Of a DNA stretch of 64,000 bases, positions 39,601 through 51,600 are shown in pieces; position 1 is the stretch's first letter; every line of letters starts with the position of its first letter. The notes beneath the pieces were generated by a model, which was not told the origin of the DNA, searched no databases, and saw only the letters and a list, made by a program, of their open reading frames with translations. The stretch comes from Haemonchus contortus. Lineage: Eukaryota; Nematoda; Chromadorea; Rhabditida; Trichostrongylidae. Where the stretch lies: NCBI GenBank assembly GCA_000469685.2, contig LS997567.1, positions 8,201,374-8,265,373 on the forward strand. Reading direction: 5' to 3'. The position numbers were made by a program, and so were the translations under genes.

Positions 39601-42600
39601 AGATAGGGCGTGATAAGAGCTTCAAAACCGGCTTAGCCTTTTCGTACGTTCACACTCGAAGGCGAACGAATTCTCACGGAAATGTGGGAGACGAGCGTTA
39701 GGAACGATTATGGGTAATCCATTTGCCGCACGCGGCTGTCGTGGACCATTCATTCGCCGTTATTACAGCTCTAGCGTTCTTCATACAGCTCAATCGATAT
39801 GCGATCATTATTTTATGCATAATTCTACTATTAGTACTTTAGTTCTTGTATTTCTTACCTACTGCTGCATCCTGCTGCATTCCGTCGCGCGCAACGCCCC
39901 TCTCACCGCGACGCGACCATTTCGTTCTTGATGCACCACACCCGTGCGAGACGAGCTTGATTAGGTGCGATCGCACCAATTTTCCCGTACCCCCGCATTA
40001 GCATTCTGACTTGGACAAATGCTGTCTCACATCGTTTCTGCTAAATGGCAGGTGCTCCCCCACATATTACCGTTGCCATCCATTTCATTAAAGGACTTCA
40101 AGGTTGAATGTCTTGGTTCACAATTATTTTTGAGATCGTGCAATAGGATGAATCTGTGGCCCTCCAGGATACCCATGAGCCACTATCGGATCGAAAATAT
40201 CCTAAATAAGGTTGGCACGTTCTAAAAGGTTGCCTCTATTGTATACCATACCCGGAAAAGCCGGTATTTTAACGGACTTGTAGAGTCTGCACCAGTAATA
40301 GTGGAGCAGGTATGTTAAAAGTTCTAACAACCGGTCAGAGAAAATAACAACATGTAGTATAACAAACGAGTAACAACAATACAAACAAAAAAAAAATAAA
40401 AGCGAAGTGGCAACACTAGCAGAGAATGAAAACATGAGACCATAAAACTTTGAAGGCATGCAGTCATGGTCCATTTCGACATTTAAGGCAATTACTTCCA
40501 ATGTAGCCAGCTTGCTTACCTATTGGCACACGACTGAAATCTCGTCTGAATACCGCTTCATGTCACCCTCCATCGTAATCTCGTACAACCCCTTACTTAC
40601 CTACTTTCAGGAGCTTCAGCTTGCTTGAACTCTGTAGATTTTCGCTCTTTCTTCGTATACAACTCTGCGCCATTACACCTCCTTTCTGTCTCTTATTAAC
40701 CTTGAAATAGATATCACAAAACTGTCGTGAACTGTGCCTTTAAAGCACAATCTCTGGGAAATTGCCAAACTCACTTTGGCTCACCCATACATTTTCTGCT
40801 CGAGCGAGCATTGCCTAATCTCAGCTTCCTTTCTCTCCAGATGCCTCAAGCTACCTTTCTCTTCCATTGTGTTACGCAGTCTGATTACAGTCAGCTTACC
40901 CTCATTTGAGGACGGAAGATCAGGTGCGGACTGACCTCTCGAGGCTTCCCACAGCGTTCTTTCCAACTTCAGCCGTATCAGTTATCAGAAATCAATGCGA
41001 CATCAACAACTTCAAAATATCCTGGTGCCGTGGGGTTCATGGATCGCGTCGCTCTAATGTTCAATCATAAGATTTTTATGGGAGAGGCGTCAAAAGTCTG
41101 ATATTATACATATATAGTACATTGGGAGGAGGTCGTGAGTAAGGAATTGGATTGATTCAATGATTGCTGTTTTAAGCAATCCAGTAAAAATAGTTTAGCG
41201 ACATCTTCATTCTTATGCAATCCGTTCCCTATCACGTTGGTCTGGAGATTAGCCTAAAAATAAAATCATCCAGAACAAACAACAGCAACAACAATGGACA
41301 CACAAATGGATTGCATAGAAAGTGCTTCCATACAAGCTATACGAGCTATGTCAAAATACTGAAATCAAAAAAAGGCCTATTTGAAAAAAAAACGTTGTAC
41401 TTCCGAGCTTCTTCTTATTCTTCTCCTCCTGCTTGAAGGTTGCTCCAACGTGGTAAAAGATTTCATTTTTCGGGTATGTGACGCCACTTTTCTTGGGTGA
41501 ATACTTGTCCTGAAGACAAACTAATTTCGAACTCGCAAAGTATCAAAAAAGAGCTTCAGAAGTCTTTTTTGGACAAGACTCAAGGCAGTGGCCGATCTTA
41601 CATACACCGATTTTATAAGCATAAGGGGCTACTCCGAAACGTTACCTTATCTTACGAACGGGCTTCAAACGAGTGGACCTAGCAAATTGGCCTTATAGTT
41701 TCGTTCCCAATTCACCGTTGCGTTCTTCGATTTGGCCGCTGACTAGCATATCATACCGTAGATGGTGGTACATGTTGGCACACCCGTTCGATCTAAGGCG
41801 CTCAGGTGCAATAAACCCTACTCATCAAGCGCCATTTGAACCAGGCAGGCCGCACTCACATGTGAATCAACATCAGTACGTGCAAGCACAGCATAAGTCT
41901 TGCTGTGGTAGGGTCGGCTGCTCCCATCTGTCAAGTCCGATTGTTTCATTGACGGTACCTTCTGTCACAAGTGTAGCTCTAAAGATCCTTCTATCATGCT
42001 TTGCCACCTCTTCTTTGGGGTTCTTGTGGTCGCTTCTTTACACCCTCGATTTCCATTGCCTCGTTTTTTTTCAGACGACTGTGTGACCTACTAAGCACGT
42101 GTTCGTATCACTGTTTGCATCACTGCCTTGACGTCTTCGTCTCTGATCCGATTCAACTGCAGGCCCACCTAATTATCCTAATTTCAGCGAAGGGATGTTA
42201 CTTTTCATGATCTTTCATCTACGGGCCAACACTCACTGTAGGGAAGCTTCGTGGATCTCATTACTGTCCGATACACGTTTCCTTTCAGCGTCCCAGACAA
42301 CCTCAGTCGCAGAGGGTACCACTGGAATCTCTCCATTTCATCCATGCTGCTCTCACAGCCTGGTCCACATATCATCAGTTGCCATGTCGCTCACGAAATA
42401 TCGGGGAAGCTACGCTATCTCGATAGCTTCTTCCACACAATCCACGATCTGCTCTACGTACTCCCTGGAGCTGAGGAACTTGGTCTTGTTCACTTCCAAC
42501 CGGCTCCCATTTTCCGCCAGGATTTTCTGCCACTTTGGCAGCTTGTCTGGAAGCCCTTCACTACTTTTCTATATAAGAATGTATCACAGCATAGAGGATT

Positions 42601-45600
42601 TTCCTCAGTAATCCACTGAGGAGTCCTTTCGTGATGTCCACTTAGTGGGGAGACCAACGGGCTCCAAGCTGGTCTATGAAAAACCTAACTGTACCGTCTA
42701 CTGTTTTTGCTAGGCCGTGAGGAGTGCGCAGTTTTGTCCTAGTCCTATTTTACGTGCCCTTCTTCATGGAGATCAGATGTTCCGGAACGGTTATTTTTCG
42801 AAGCGCTCCCAGAGGCTAACCTCTAAAGACTGTCGAACGCCTTTCCATTTCCAAGAAGGCTATGTAGCGGCACCTGCACTTTTCTCGACTCTTGTTAATC
42901 ACTTGCTGGTCCCGTGGTAGTTGAAACCCTCCAACGCTCCCTCTTCTGCTTGCGTATGGAAACTGTAGTATGGCTCTTTCAGACATCTGGGCCTTCCCTC
43001 AGCGGCCAGTCTTCAGGCATTGGGTGAACCACCTAATCCAGTATTTTTCGACGTCTCCCATGCCACAATTGGTACTTCGTCCGGGCCACTTGCCTTCCCA
43101 AAACGGATTTCATTCTACATCCAAAACGCGATAGGAATTCTACCTGGGAAATTCGTTGGGTTTCGCCTCTTAGAATCCCATCACAGTATTCTTTCCCCCT
43201 TCGCCTGACCTAACCAGGTTTTCTCAATTGTGCATCGTCGCTGTCCTTCACAACCGTGAATAGTCACAAGTTTTGAGCAGCCCGATGCCGCGCGTTGACC
43301 AGCCGGATAACACGGGTCCGGGAACTTCTCCCCTAACACGGCGTCGCACACGCCGCACCCGCCGCCTATCGCAGGATTGCGATGGAAGATTGGAGCGCGC
43401 AATTTGTGTGGTGGGGAGTCCTTTAAACATTTGAACTGGCCGGCCGCTCTCTTCAGTTCCAATGCGATTCTGATCGTCGTTTATATAGGAGGAGTCATTT
43501 GAATTAATCAAGTCTAATAAACATGAAAACTGAAAAGAAACAGAAGAAAAAACGATAAAATTCAATGAAAAAGCAAGCCAGTCAAGGAAAAATTCCGCGT
43601 CCTATCGATTGGCGGGAGTACGGTAATTGCAGTGACGTTTGCCGCATGCCGCAAGGGAGAATGCCGCAATAGGGGAGAAGTTCCGTTACCCGGATAACAC
43701 TATCATTCCCGGCCATCGAGCCTCTCGTACTTTTGCTGAGGCAGCATTGGCAACCTATGCAGGCAACTAGGTCTACTGCACCTCTCGTTTTTTGCCGGCG
43801 CTCGTAGGCGGATTTCTTGTTCCTTTTAACTTATAGCACCATATTCGGGCTTCCTTGTCTCCTCGAAATCCATCTCTCGTCTCTTCTAGCTTTTCCCTTG
43901 CACACCGTAGAATGACTTTCATGGTGTCGCTCCGGATCTGCCAAATCAGTTTCGGAATTTGGGAGACTTGCCTCGAGTATCTTCCGCTCGAGGTTATCTT
44001 TCTCCCCTCGATGCAGCTTCCGCTTTCCGCATCGTTTTTAATAATGTTTTCTTAGAAAACCTTCATGAATGCTAGGAGAAGCCTGTGCTGTTTAGTCAGA
44101 CCTAGCTAGAGGAATCTTCTACGTCTTCTGCAGATTCTGAGATTTCTCTTCAGAAGCACATGGCTTGCTTCTATTTGTTTCCCTCTAGTGCTGTTGGTAT
44201 CTTGTAAGTTACTTTTTTGAAAAGAAAGTACTGCAGACTGCGCAGGTCGTTAGCTGCGGACGAAAAGAAGACCCTCTCCCCTCCTGAATACTATTCCTCT
44301 ACCTCAGTTAGCCCTTTCTAGGACCTCCGTTCACTGCCTACGCACCCATTTAGGTCACTTGTCATAGTGAGATAGCCCCTTCCGAGACCGATCTGATGAA
44401 ATCGTCAAAGCTCAGATAGAACTGCTCTTTTCCGCTATCGGAGCAGCCGGCTTACAGTGGGTACACGGGTATTATTGCTCACGGCTCCTCTTTATTTTGC
44501 CTATCTTCACAGCTATGATTCAACCGGTATTCCGACAGCGAAGAAAGAGTCGTTGAGAACTTCGGTACTCTTATGCTCACACCATTTCGATTGGTTTGTC
44601 TTGTGTTGTAATAGCGACACATTCCCCAATTCACGTGGCTTTCGCTCCTTCCCAGCGTGCCTCCTAAGCGTAGGGCGTTGGTGTTACCTTTATAAAATCA
44701 GCTTTCTCTCGGAACATTCCACCTAGCGATTTCACATTCAGAGTACAAATTCGAACTAACTTCATTGGCCGAGGTTGATCACTCTTCTGTAGTTCTCGCA
44801 TACCGTCCACAGAACATGAGCGGGAACTCAATACACCTTCTCCGGGTGACGTCCCTGCTTAAAGTCAGATTCTATTCAGGACTTTGGATATAGTTGCTGT
44901 GATTGGCTTTTTCCATGACACGATCTGTCGGCCTGGGTCTGACGCTAGAAACATCACATTTATGCAAATTTTTGCAAAGCATTGTTCTCGCTTCATCACT
45001 TGCAGAGATGGAACTCACACTTTTTCTCGGTGCACACATGAGCCTACACTTGAACTCGCAGAAATCCCATCCACAGCCTTCCGCACGACTGCGAAATAGA
45101 ATTTGGAGAGGCACCTGCTGAAGGGTGACGGAACTTCTCCCCGATTTCCCACGTTCGCTTTGCAGCATGCGGCGAATCTTTTCTTGGTTGTCCCTCGGCT
45201 TCCAACTGCAATTACCGTACCCAGCCCGCCTCCCCGCCAATCGATAGGACATAATATTATATTTTTCGTTGACTGCATTCCATATTTGATTAGTTTTGAC
45301 CGCTTTTTCTGCTACTTTTTCGTTTTCATGTTTCTTAGACCATATTGTTTGGAGTGACTCCTCCAATATTATCGACGATCAAGACCACACTGGAACTGAA
45401 GGAAGCGGCCAGCGAATTCAAATAAATAAAGGATTTCCAGACGCACAAGTTGCGCGCTCCAATCATCCATCGCATTTCTGCGATACCCGGCGGGTGCGGC
45501 TGGCGCGACGCAGCGTTCGGGGAGAAGATACCGGACCCCCAGCTGGATGCCGGTCATAGGCGTGTTCGGAAAGCGATTCCAGGAACCGTTAATAAGCGAT

Positions 45601-48600
45601 AACTCCGACACTGATGACAGCTCTGGGCTCGTGGCCAAGAACTGCTGTGAAGCCGCAATCCATGCTCCTGTCTCCTCCACGGCACAAAAACCTATTCTTT
45701 TTCGCTCCGGCGCATTTATCAACCGCAGGAGAACCCTGTCAATGTGCCAGTATTTGAAGTGGCAACGCATGTCTTGATTACATTTCGAGACTTTTGAACT
45801 AGTTGCCCCCTCTGGTGCCGTCCCTGCACCGCAGACACGCTCATACTTTTCAAATCAGACGAGTTTGCGAGTCTGCGTTGCTTCCGAAAAATCATAACAC
45901 TGCCTTTCACCATTTACATGGCACAAGGGTTCGTAGATCGGCTTGTCAACGAGTTCTGCCTTCTAAATTCTAGTGTCCAGGTCTGCCTGCCGAAGCGAGC
46001 GGTCCCAAGTGGCGTTCTGTAGGAGAAGCTCTAAAGAAATTGTTGTAAAAATCATCTTTCCCTCATTGAAGTGATTAAGAGAGCTGTATTAATACAATTG
46101 TACATTACAAAATAATGAGACGAAAAGAAAAAACTGTAAAAATTCAGAATTAAGTCACAAGACCATATGCTGTAGAAATTACAAAGTCCTGCCAGTCTTT
46201 GTCATACCTGCCAGGGTATCTGAACATATTTCCGCCATGTAAACCTATTACCTACTCATTTGGTCCACGTCGGTGACCTCTTCGAACTTGAGAAAGTAAT
46301 AAAAAAAATCGCACTGTTCAAGAGCATCTACCGTATGATTTCTTCTACCCCTACCCTTTTACCTGGTCTAAAATGCCCTGATAACGTTTGGCTCCTTTAT
46401 TAGACACATTTGGGAGGTGATTCAGTATGATCATAAGCATGATAACAATGAAAATGTAACCATATAATGGTGTGTCAATGCTGCTCTCGCTTCATAGTTG
46501 AAGGCACAGTTCACGATAAATCTGAGGTAACCGTTTCTATTTGAGAAGCGGAAGTATAGATTGGGAATAGTCATCGGTAGTGGAGAAAGCGAGAGAATTC
46601 GATGATTTCGAAAAAAATATGCTCAAAAGTAGGGAAAATAGAGGTTGGACGAGATTGCCATGACGGAAATAACATGGAAGGGGTATTCGAACGAGATTTC
46701 AGTTATTGCAATTGCACAAAGAGCTGACTACATCAAGCCAGAACTGTACAGAACTGCCTTTCATTGTCGCTAAGGGTCATGACAAGTTGTTTGAACTTCC
46801 TACATGGGTTCCCTTGTGATCGGTGCAGCCTCTACAATGCCAGTGGAACTCGTCCGATTATACACACGGGCAAATCTTTGAGCCTTCATAATTCCCTAAC
46901 TAGCCCATTTTCCGACCTAATAGTGCTAGCTATGGTATACGCGGGGGCCTAAGTCATCCTGTGGGGGAATCTCAGATATCATTTTTATCGTAGACTGTGC
47001 CTTTAAGTCCTGATACCCGTTCACTACGTGATCTTCGTTCCCTCAGAGGCTGCTTTCATAGTCCGCTTGAGGGCCGGCGAGCCGGCGTGCCAGCCGAGGT
47101 AGTGCTAGGAGGGGGGAGGGAGGCAGACGGGCGGTCGACGCGGTCGCGTCGCGCCCAAGCCCCTTCGAAGGGCTGAAAAAAAGAAAAACAAGATCCAAGA
47201 CCATTTGCGTCTGCCCTTCGAAAGAGCTTATGCAAATGGTTTCTGATCTTGTTTTTCTTTGTTTTCAGCCCTTTGAAGGGGCTTGGGCGCGACGCGACCG
47301 CCCGTCTGCCTCTCTACCCCCTCCTAGCACTACCTCGGCTGGCACGCCGGCTCGCCAGCTCGCTCGACGGCGTTCGGTTGGGGGATTATGAATGTAGTCA
47401 GAGAGTGAGAGCAGAAGAAACCTTCTTCGGTGTACATTCAATAGAACGTGAAGTAACGTGTTATGCTCCGTAAATTAGTACTTCTAACTTCGGGTTTTTC
47501 TTGCCTGCCCGTGACGTATGTTCACAGCTGTGTGGGATCTGAATCTGGTAAGTGTAGTTGCAAATAGGTTTCTGAAAACGAAAGGTCTTGATGCAAAAAA
47601 AAACTCAGAGTGCTCTTAGGTGCCGAAAGATAAGTGAGAGGGGTTTAAGGCTATGGCACTGTAAGAGGTAGAAAAGTAATATGCAAGTGGAAGAGGTGTA
47701 GGTGAATAAAATAGTGGTGCATTGTGTTGGGCTAGCTAAATACAGTGAACCTGACGAATAAGAAGGAGCAACTGGAGGAGCTAATGCTTTATTTGAAGAT
47801 CGATATATTGATTCAGCTGTGTCTAGTCTGGCAGAAAGGTCAGCAGCCAACCAACCAAGATCACAGTTCTCTATAGTGGATATTGAGATTTTCCCTTGGG
47901 ATAAACCTGTAACCCTTAAGAGCTCGCAAGATCGAAAAACAGCCTAGATAGGGCGTGATAAGAACTTCAAAACAGGCTTAGCCTTTCCGTACGTTCACAC
48001 TCGAAGGTGAACGAATTCTCACTCTCACTTTCTCGGTCACTTTCTCGACCGATCCCTGATTTTACAAAATTTTTGGGAGCCTCGTATATCTTCAAATGCG
48101 CCTTGAACTAACAATAAATACCCCAAAGTTATCATGAACTGTGCTTCCAAGTAAGTTCATCCCACAGGTGAGAGGATGTAGGTGTCGCGTAACCTAACAT
48201 GAAACTATATATCATACCCCTACTTTTTTCACTGTCATTTGTTTCATGCCTGAATAAGGCTCACAGAAACCTCCGAGCTTGAGGGCTTGATTTTGGCGAA
48301 GGTAGATTCGGTTTTCATAATGAACTGTTCTGCGGAAAACTAATATTTACAGTGCCCCATTTCTAATATCACTTGCGAAACTTAACTATAGTTTCACGTT
48401 ATCATCTTGTTGATGATGTAGTACTGAGTACTTAATACTGTTTAACAATTTGAAGATGTCTTTGATTATTTTCTCCAATGAATACTCATTTGCAGTGAAG
48501 AGCCGCCTCCTCTCCCGAAGAAAATCCGATCATGCTGCTTGTATAAGTATCCGGAATGGGTTCAAGGAATGGTTGGTAGTGAGGGAAAACAGCAGGTGAG

Positions 48601-51600
48601 AATGAAAGGTGCGCAAATTTACGTTATTAGCGTATCAGTATCATTACTTGGTAAAAATTGGGTTGAGGATAGCGCAGCGACAGGCATGCACTGTCACTGA
48701 CGAGATTCAGGTTGGCTTTTTCGGTCGGCTATTCATTCTCTTGAAAAATATTGTCACCTACGCATCATCGGTGATATCAGACACAACATGAATGCTAGGA
48801 TGATTAGCAAGGGGTTCAGGGGCTCCTTGCTCAACTGAAGCCAATGATGGATGTGTCATGCATTCAGCAATACCTCAGTTAATCAATCAGTGATTCGATC
48901 GATACCTGTCGATATTTAGTTGCACAAGAAGAACAGAGAATTTAGGGTTTGCAACAGTTCCCAATAGATTTGTTTCTGTACGTTTTCAGCATCAGCCTCA
49001 AATGTATCACTCGCACCAAGTGGGCGCTTCCGGCCCGAGCACCACAATCACCAGTGGCCGTCCGCCGCTCCCGCACAGGTAATGCCTGGAAGCAAATCTG
49101 GTTAATGCCCATCTCGGCATATTTATTCCTTGGTAATTAAAGTAACGATATTGCCCAACGCTAACCACAAATTGATATCAGTTGAACCTGTTAAATCTGT
49201 AGTTGTCCCCTTGGATTGGTCAATAAAATTCAAGCAGTAAATGTCATCGTAAATGTATTTTCAGTATCAGAGAAGCTCAACAACACTCAGCGGCCCTCCA
49301 TATGCAGGCGAATTCAACTCCAATGCAGTTGGATCCAGGTGATCAGCTTTTTCAAGTAGTTTCAACTAGATTTCCAGTGGAATCATGATAGTATTGAATG
49401 TAGTAAGCAGTATGTAGGCTAAGACGACGGAGGTGGTGTAGTGGCAACTGGCCCATTATCACAAACCATGGCCCTTGGATCGAATCCCGCAACCGAGCAT
49501 ACCATCCCTGTGGGTCTTTACTCGTATGGGAGGGAAAACACACTGACTTGTACATTGGCTGGAGACCGCAAGTCATTGTATAGGCCACATACGCTTTCAA
49601 CACGCACTAGGGTTCCGAATGAATGTTGAGTGCGGGGGCGTATAGCAAAATGGGATTGATTAACGCCCTGTGTAAATAGAGCATACGGGCGGAGCAAATT
49701 CGATGGTTGACATTTCTCTCTAAAGCACTAGTCAATTATCCCTTTCCCTCGAGACAACTGATAAATTTAAATTCCAACCAACGGTTTTCACCGCTGGTAA
49801 AGTTCTGTTTCTCGCCAACACACTCATCATAGCACTGCTTCACAAAGGGTGAGGAAATTCAGGGGCCTCCTTTGTCGAAAATTTTACCTCAGCCCCTTCT
49901 TTGTTTCTCGTTTAGCGCCAATCCTAACTTTTCGTTATGAAACAGTAATTCGATTGGGTGAAAATGGAAATTTGAACTTACATACTCTTAGATTAAACGA
50001 ACAGTATTTGAAGTTAGAATAGTTTGCATTTTGTGGGTTCCAGGGTCGCTGAACGATGCGACACGAACACGGACATGGAGAGACATGAGAACGCAGGGCA
50101 GTGGCGTAGCGACAAATTCGCTGCTGAAGAAAGCTATAGCTAACCGCTTGAAGCCTACCGTATCTGGCGATAAACTTCGGCCTCCAGCAGATCGACCTCA
50201 AACTAATGAATCGGGCACTAGCCCTGTGTCTGAAAATGATTTTAGTGCCATTAGTGATAGTAGTTCAAACAAGGTGGACACGGATACCTCCAAAAAGATG
50301 GCTGCTTTCACCATCTCGATCACCGATGACAATACAGAAAAAGCTATATCAAAGGCCTTAGAAATGGCAGTGGCTCCGAATCAGCCAAAGAAGTCAGTGG
50401 AATCACCAAAAGACGGGAACGCAATAGCCCAAAGACCAAGTTCGACAGATCAAGGTCAGATCCAGCAAAGCGGCTCACCCGATCTGGGCAAAAGCAGTGA
50501 GCAGAGACTAGGATCAGCAGACTCATCTCCCGACAGAAAAAGTGGTGTTACTGACAAGAAGATTGTCACTTCAGGAGATACAAGTCGCCGTTCATCTCCC
50601 ACTATTCGTTCAAAAGCTAACTCAAGTCGACAAGAAAAATCTGGCAGCCCATTGCATTCTCCCGATCCCCCTGCAAAGCAAGAAACTTCACAGTCAAGTC
50701 GGCCAGAGACATCACATAGTAGCTCGGTGGCCTTGGATATCGTGGAACATCAAAAACGCCCAAGACACAAAAGTCGAAGCATGGCGTCTGCTGATAATCG
50801 TAGAGATTCCAATATCAGCGAATCGTCGCGGATATCTTTCGCTTCGCATAAGAGCGTCACATTCAGCGATCGTGTTCAGCTACATGAAATTGAACGGAAT
50901 GAGATGTCGTCAAGCGATGAGGATGTGGCTTTGATGAGCGATGACGAGTTGAGCAAACGTCCACTCAGTCGACACCGCCGTTTCACATACACACATCAGA
51001 GTGAGTTTGAAAGTGAACTTATGAGTAATCCATACAGCCCCCACAATGTCACAATGGCTGAGGCTCTTCTACGACCCACTGTGATGCCTGAGGATGGCAT
51101 AGAGAGGAACCATATTTATGCTGGTGGATATCCATCAGTTACAGAAGTAGATAGCCATGAAATTGAAAGAAGAGGATCTGATAGTTCACAGCTCAGCATC
51201 ATGGATGAAAATCGTAGTTTCCCCATGCATCGCCAAGAGCGATCAGCTGAAATGCGTTCCACTGGCGTACAAGCTACTGAACTGTATGATGGACCGTATC
51301 CGCAGTACTATCCACACATGCAAGCCCCCCTACCAGTGGAAACTCGTGATCTTCCTCGTTCAGCAAGTGGATATTTTGAGGAAGAGGAAAGCGACGATGA
51401 CGAAGAGCCCCACTCGTTTCCACACGTTGTCTATCCTGTTGAAGAGATGTACTCACCTGGTGATTCTCCACTGTTCTTCCCAGGGAGGGAGCTCAGAGGA
51501 GATAACCTTATGGGGTTAGCGACTTATGGCAACCTCCCAACGGCTGCACTGAAAGAAAATGAGAACGAATTGTCACAAGAACCACTTGAACAAATCGCCC

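Larger units (their letters stand above)
31368..39685. repeat. tandem duplication, unit A (~8.3 kb)
   Basis: Collinear and roughly 95% identical by eye with 39686-48020. Both units start at MITE-1 and end at TCGAAGG(C/T)GAACGAATTCTCAC. Contents in order: MITE-1, unassigned repeat, RTE element (minus), MITE-2, MITE-3, fold-back palindrome, unassigned tail. Wholly inside mec-2 intron 10. Confidence 0.92.
41660..45920 (-). pseudogene. decayed RTE-clade non-LTR retrotransposon, unit B
   Basis: Paralogue of the unit A element created by the segmental duplication, not by independent retroposition: flanks are shared. It begins [20 protein letters not shown] at 45913 and is interrupted by two MITE-2 elements (45123 and 43314). 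Keeps 3' sequence deleted from unit A (41684-41888). Multiple stops. Confidence 0.8.
39686..48020. repeat. tandem duplication, unit B (~8.3 kb)
   Basis: Second copy of the intronic unit. Relative to A it keeps about 190 bp at 41684-41888, lacks about 200 bp (A 39257-39458), lacks the MITE-2 at A 37404 and has its own at 43314. Ends about 475 bp before mec-2 exon 11. Confidence 0.92.

Noticed and set aside
51000..51006. Strong donor-like CAGA|GTGAGT inside mec-2 exon 14
   Set aside because: It is phase 1, so it does not fit the candidate exon at 53305, and using it would discard the conserved-looking second half.
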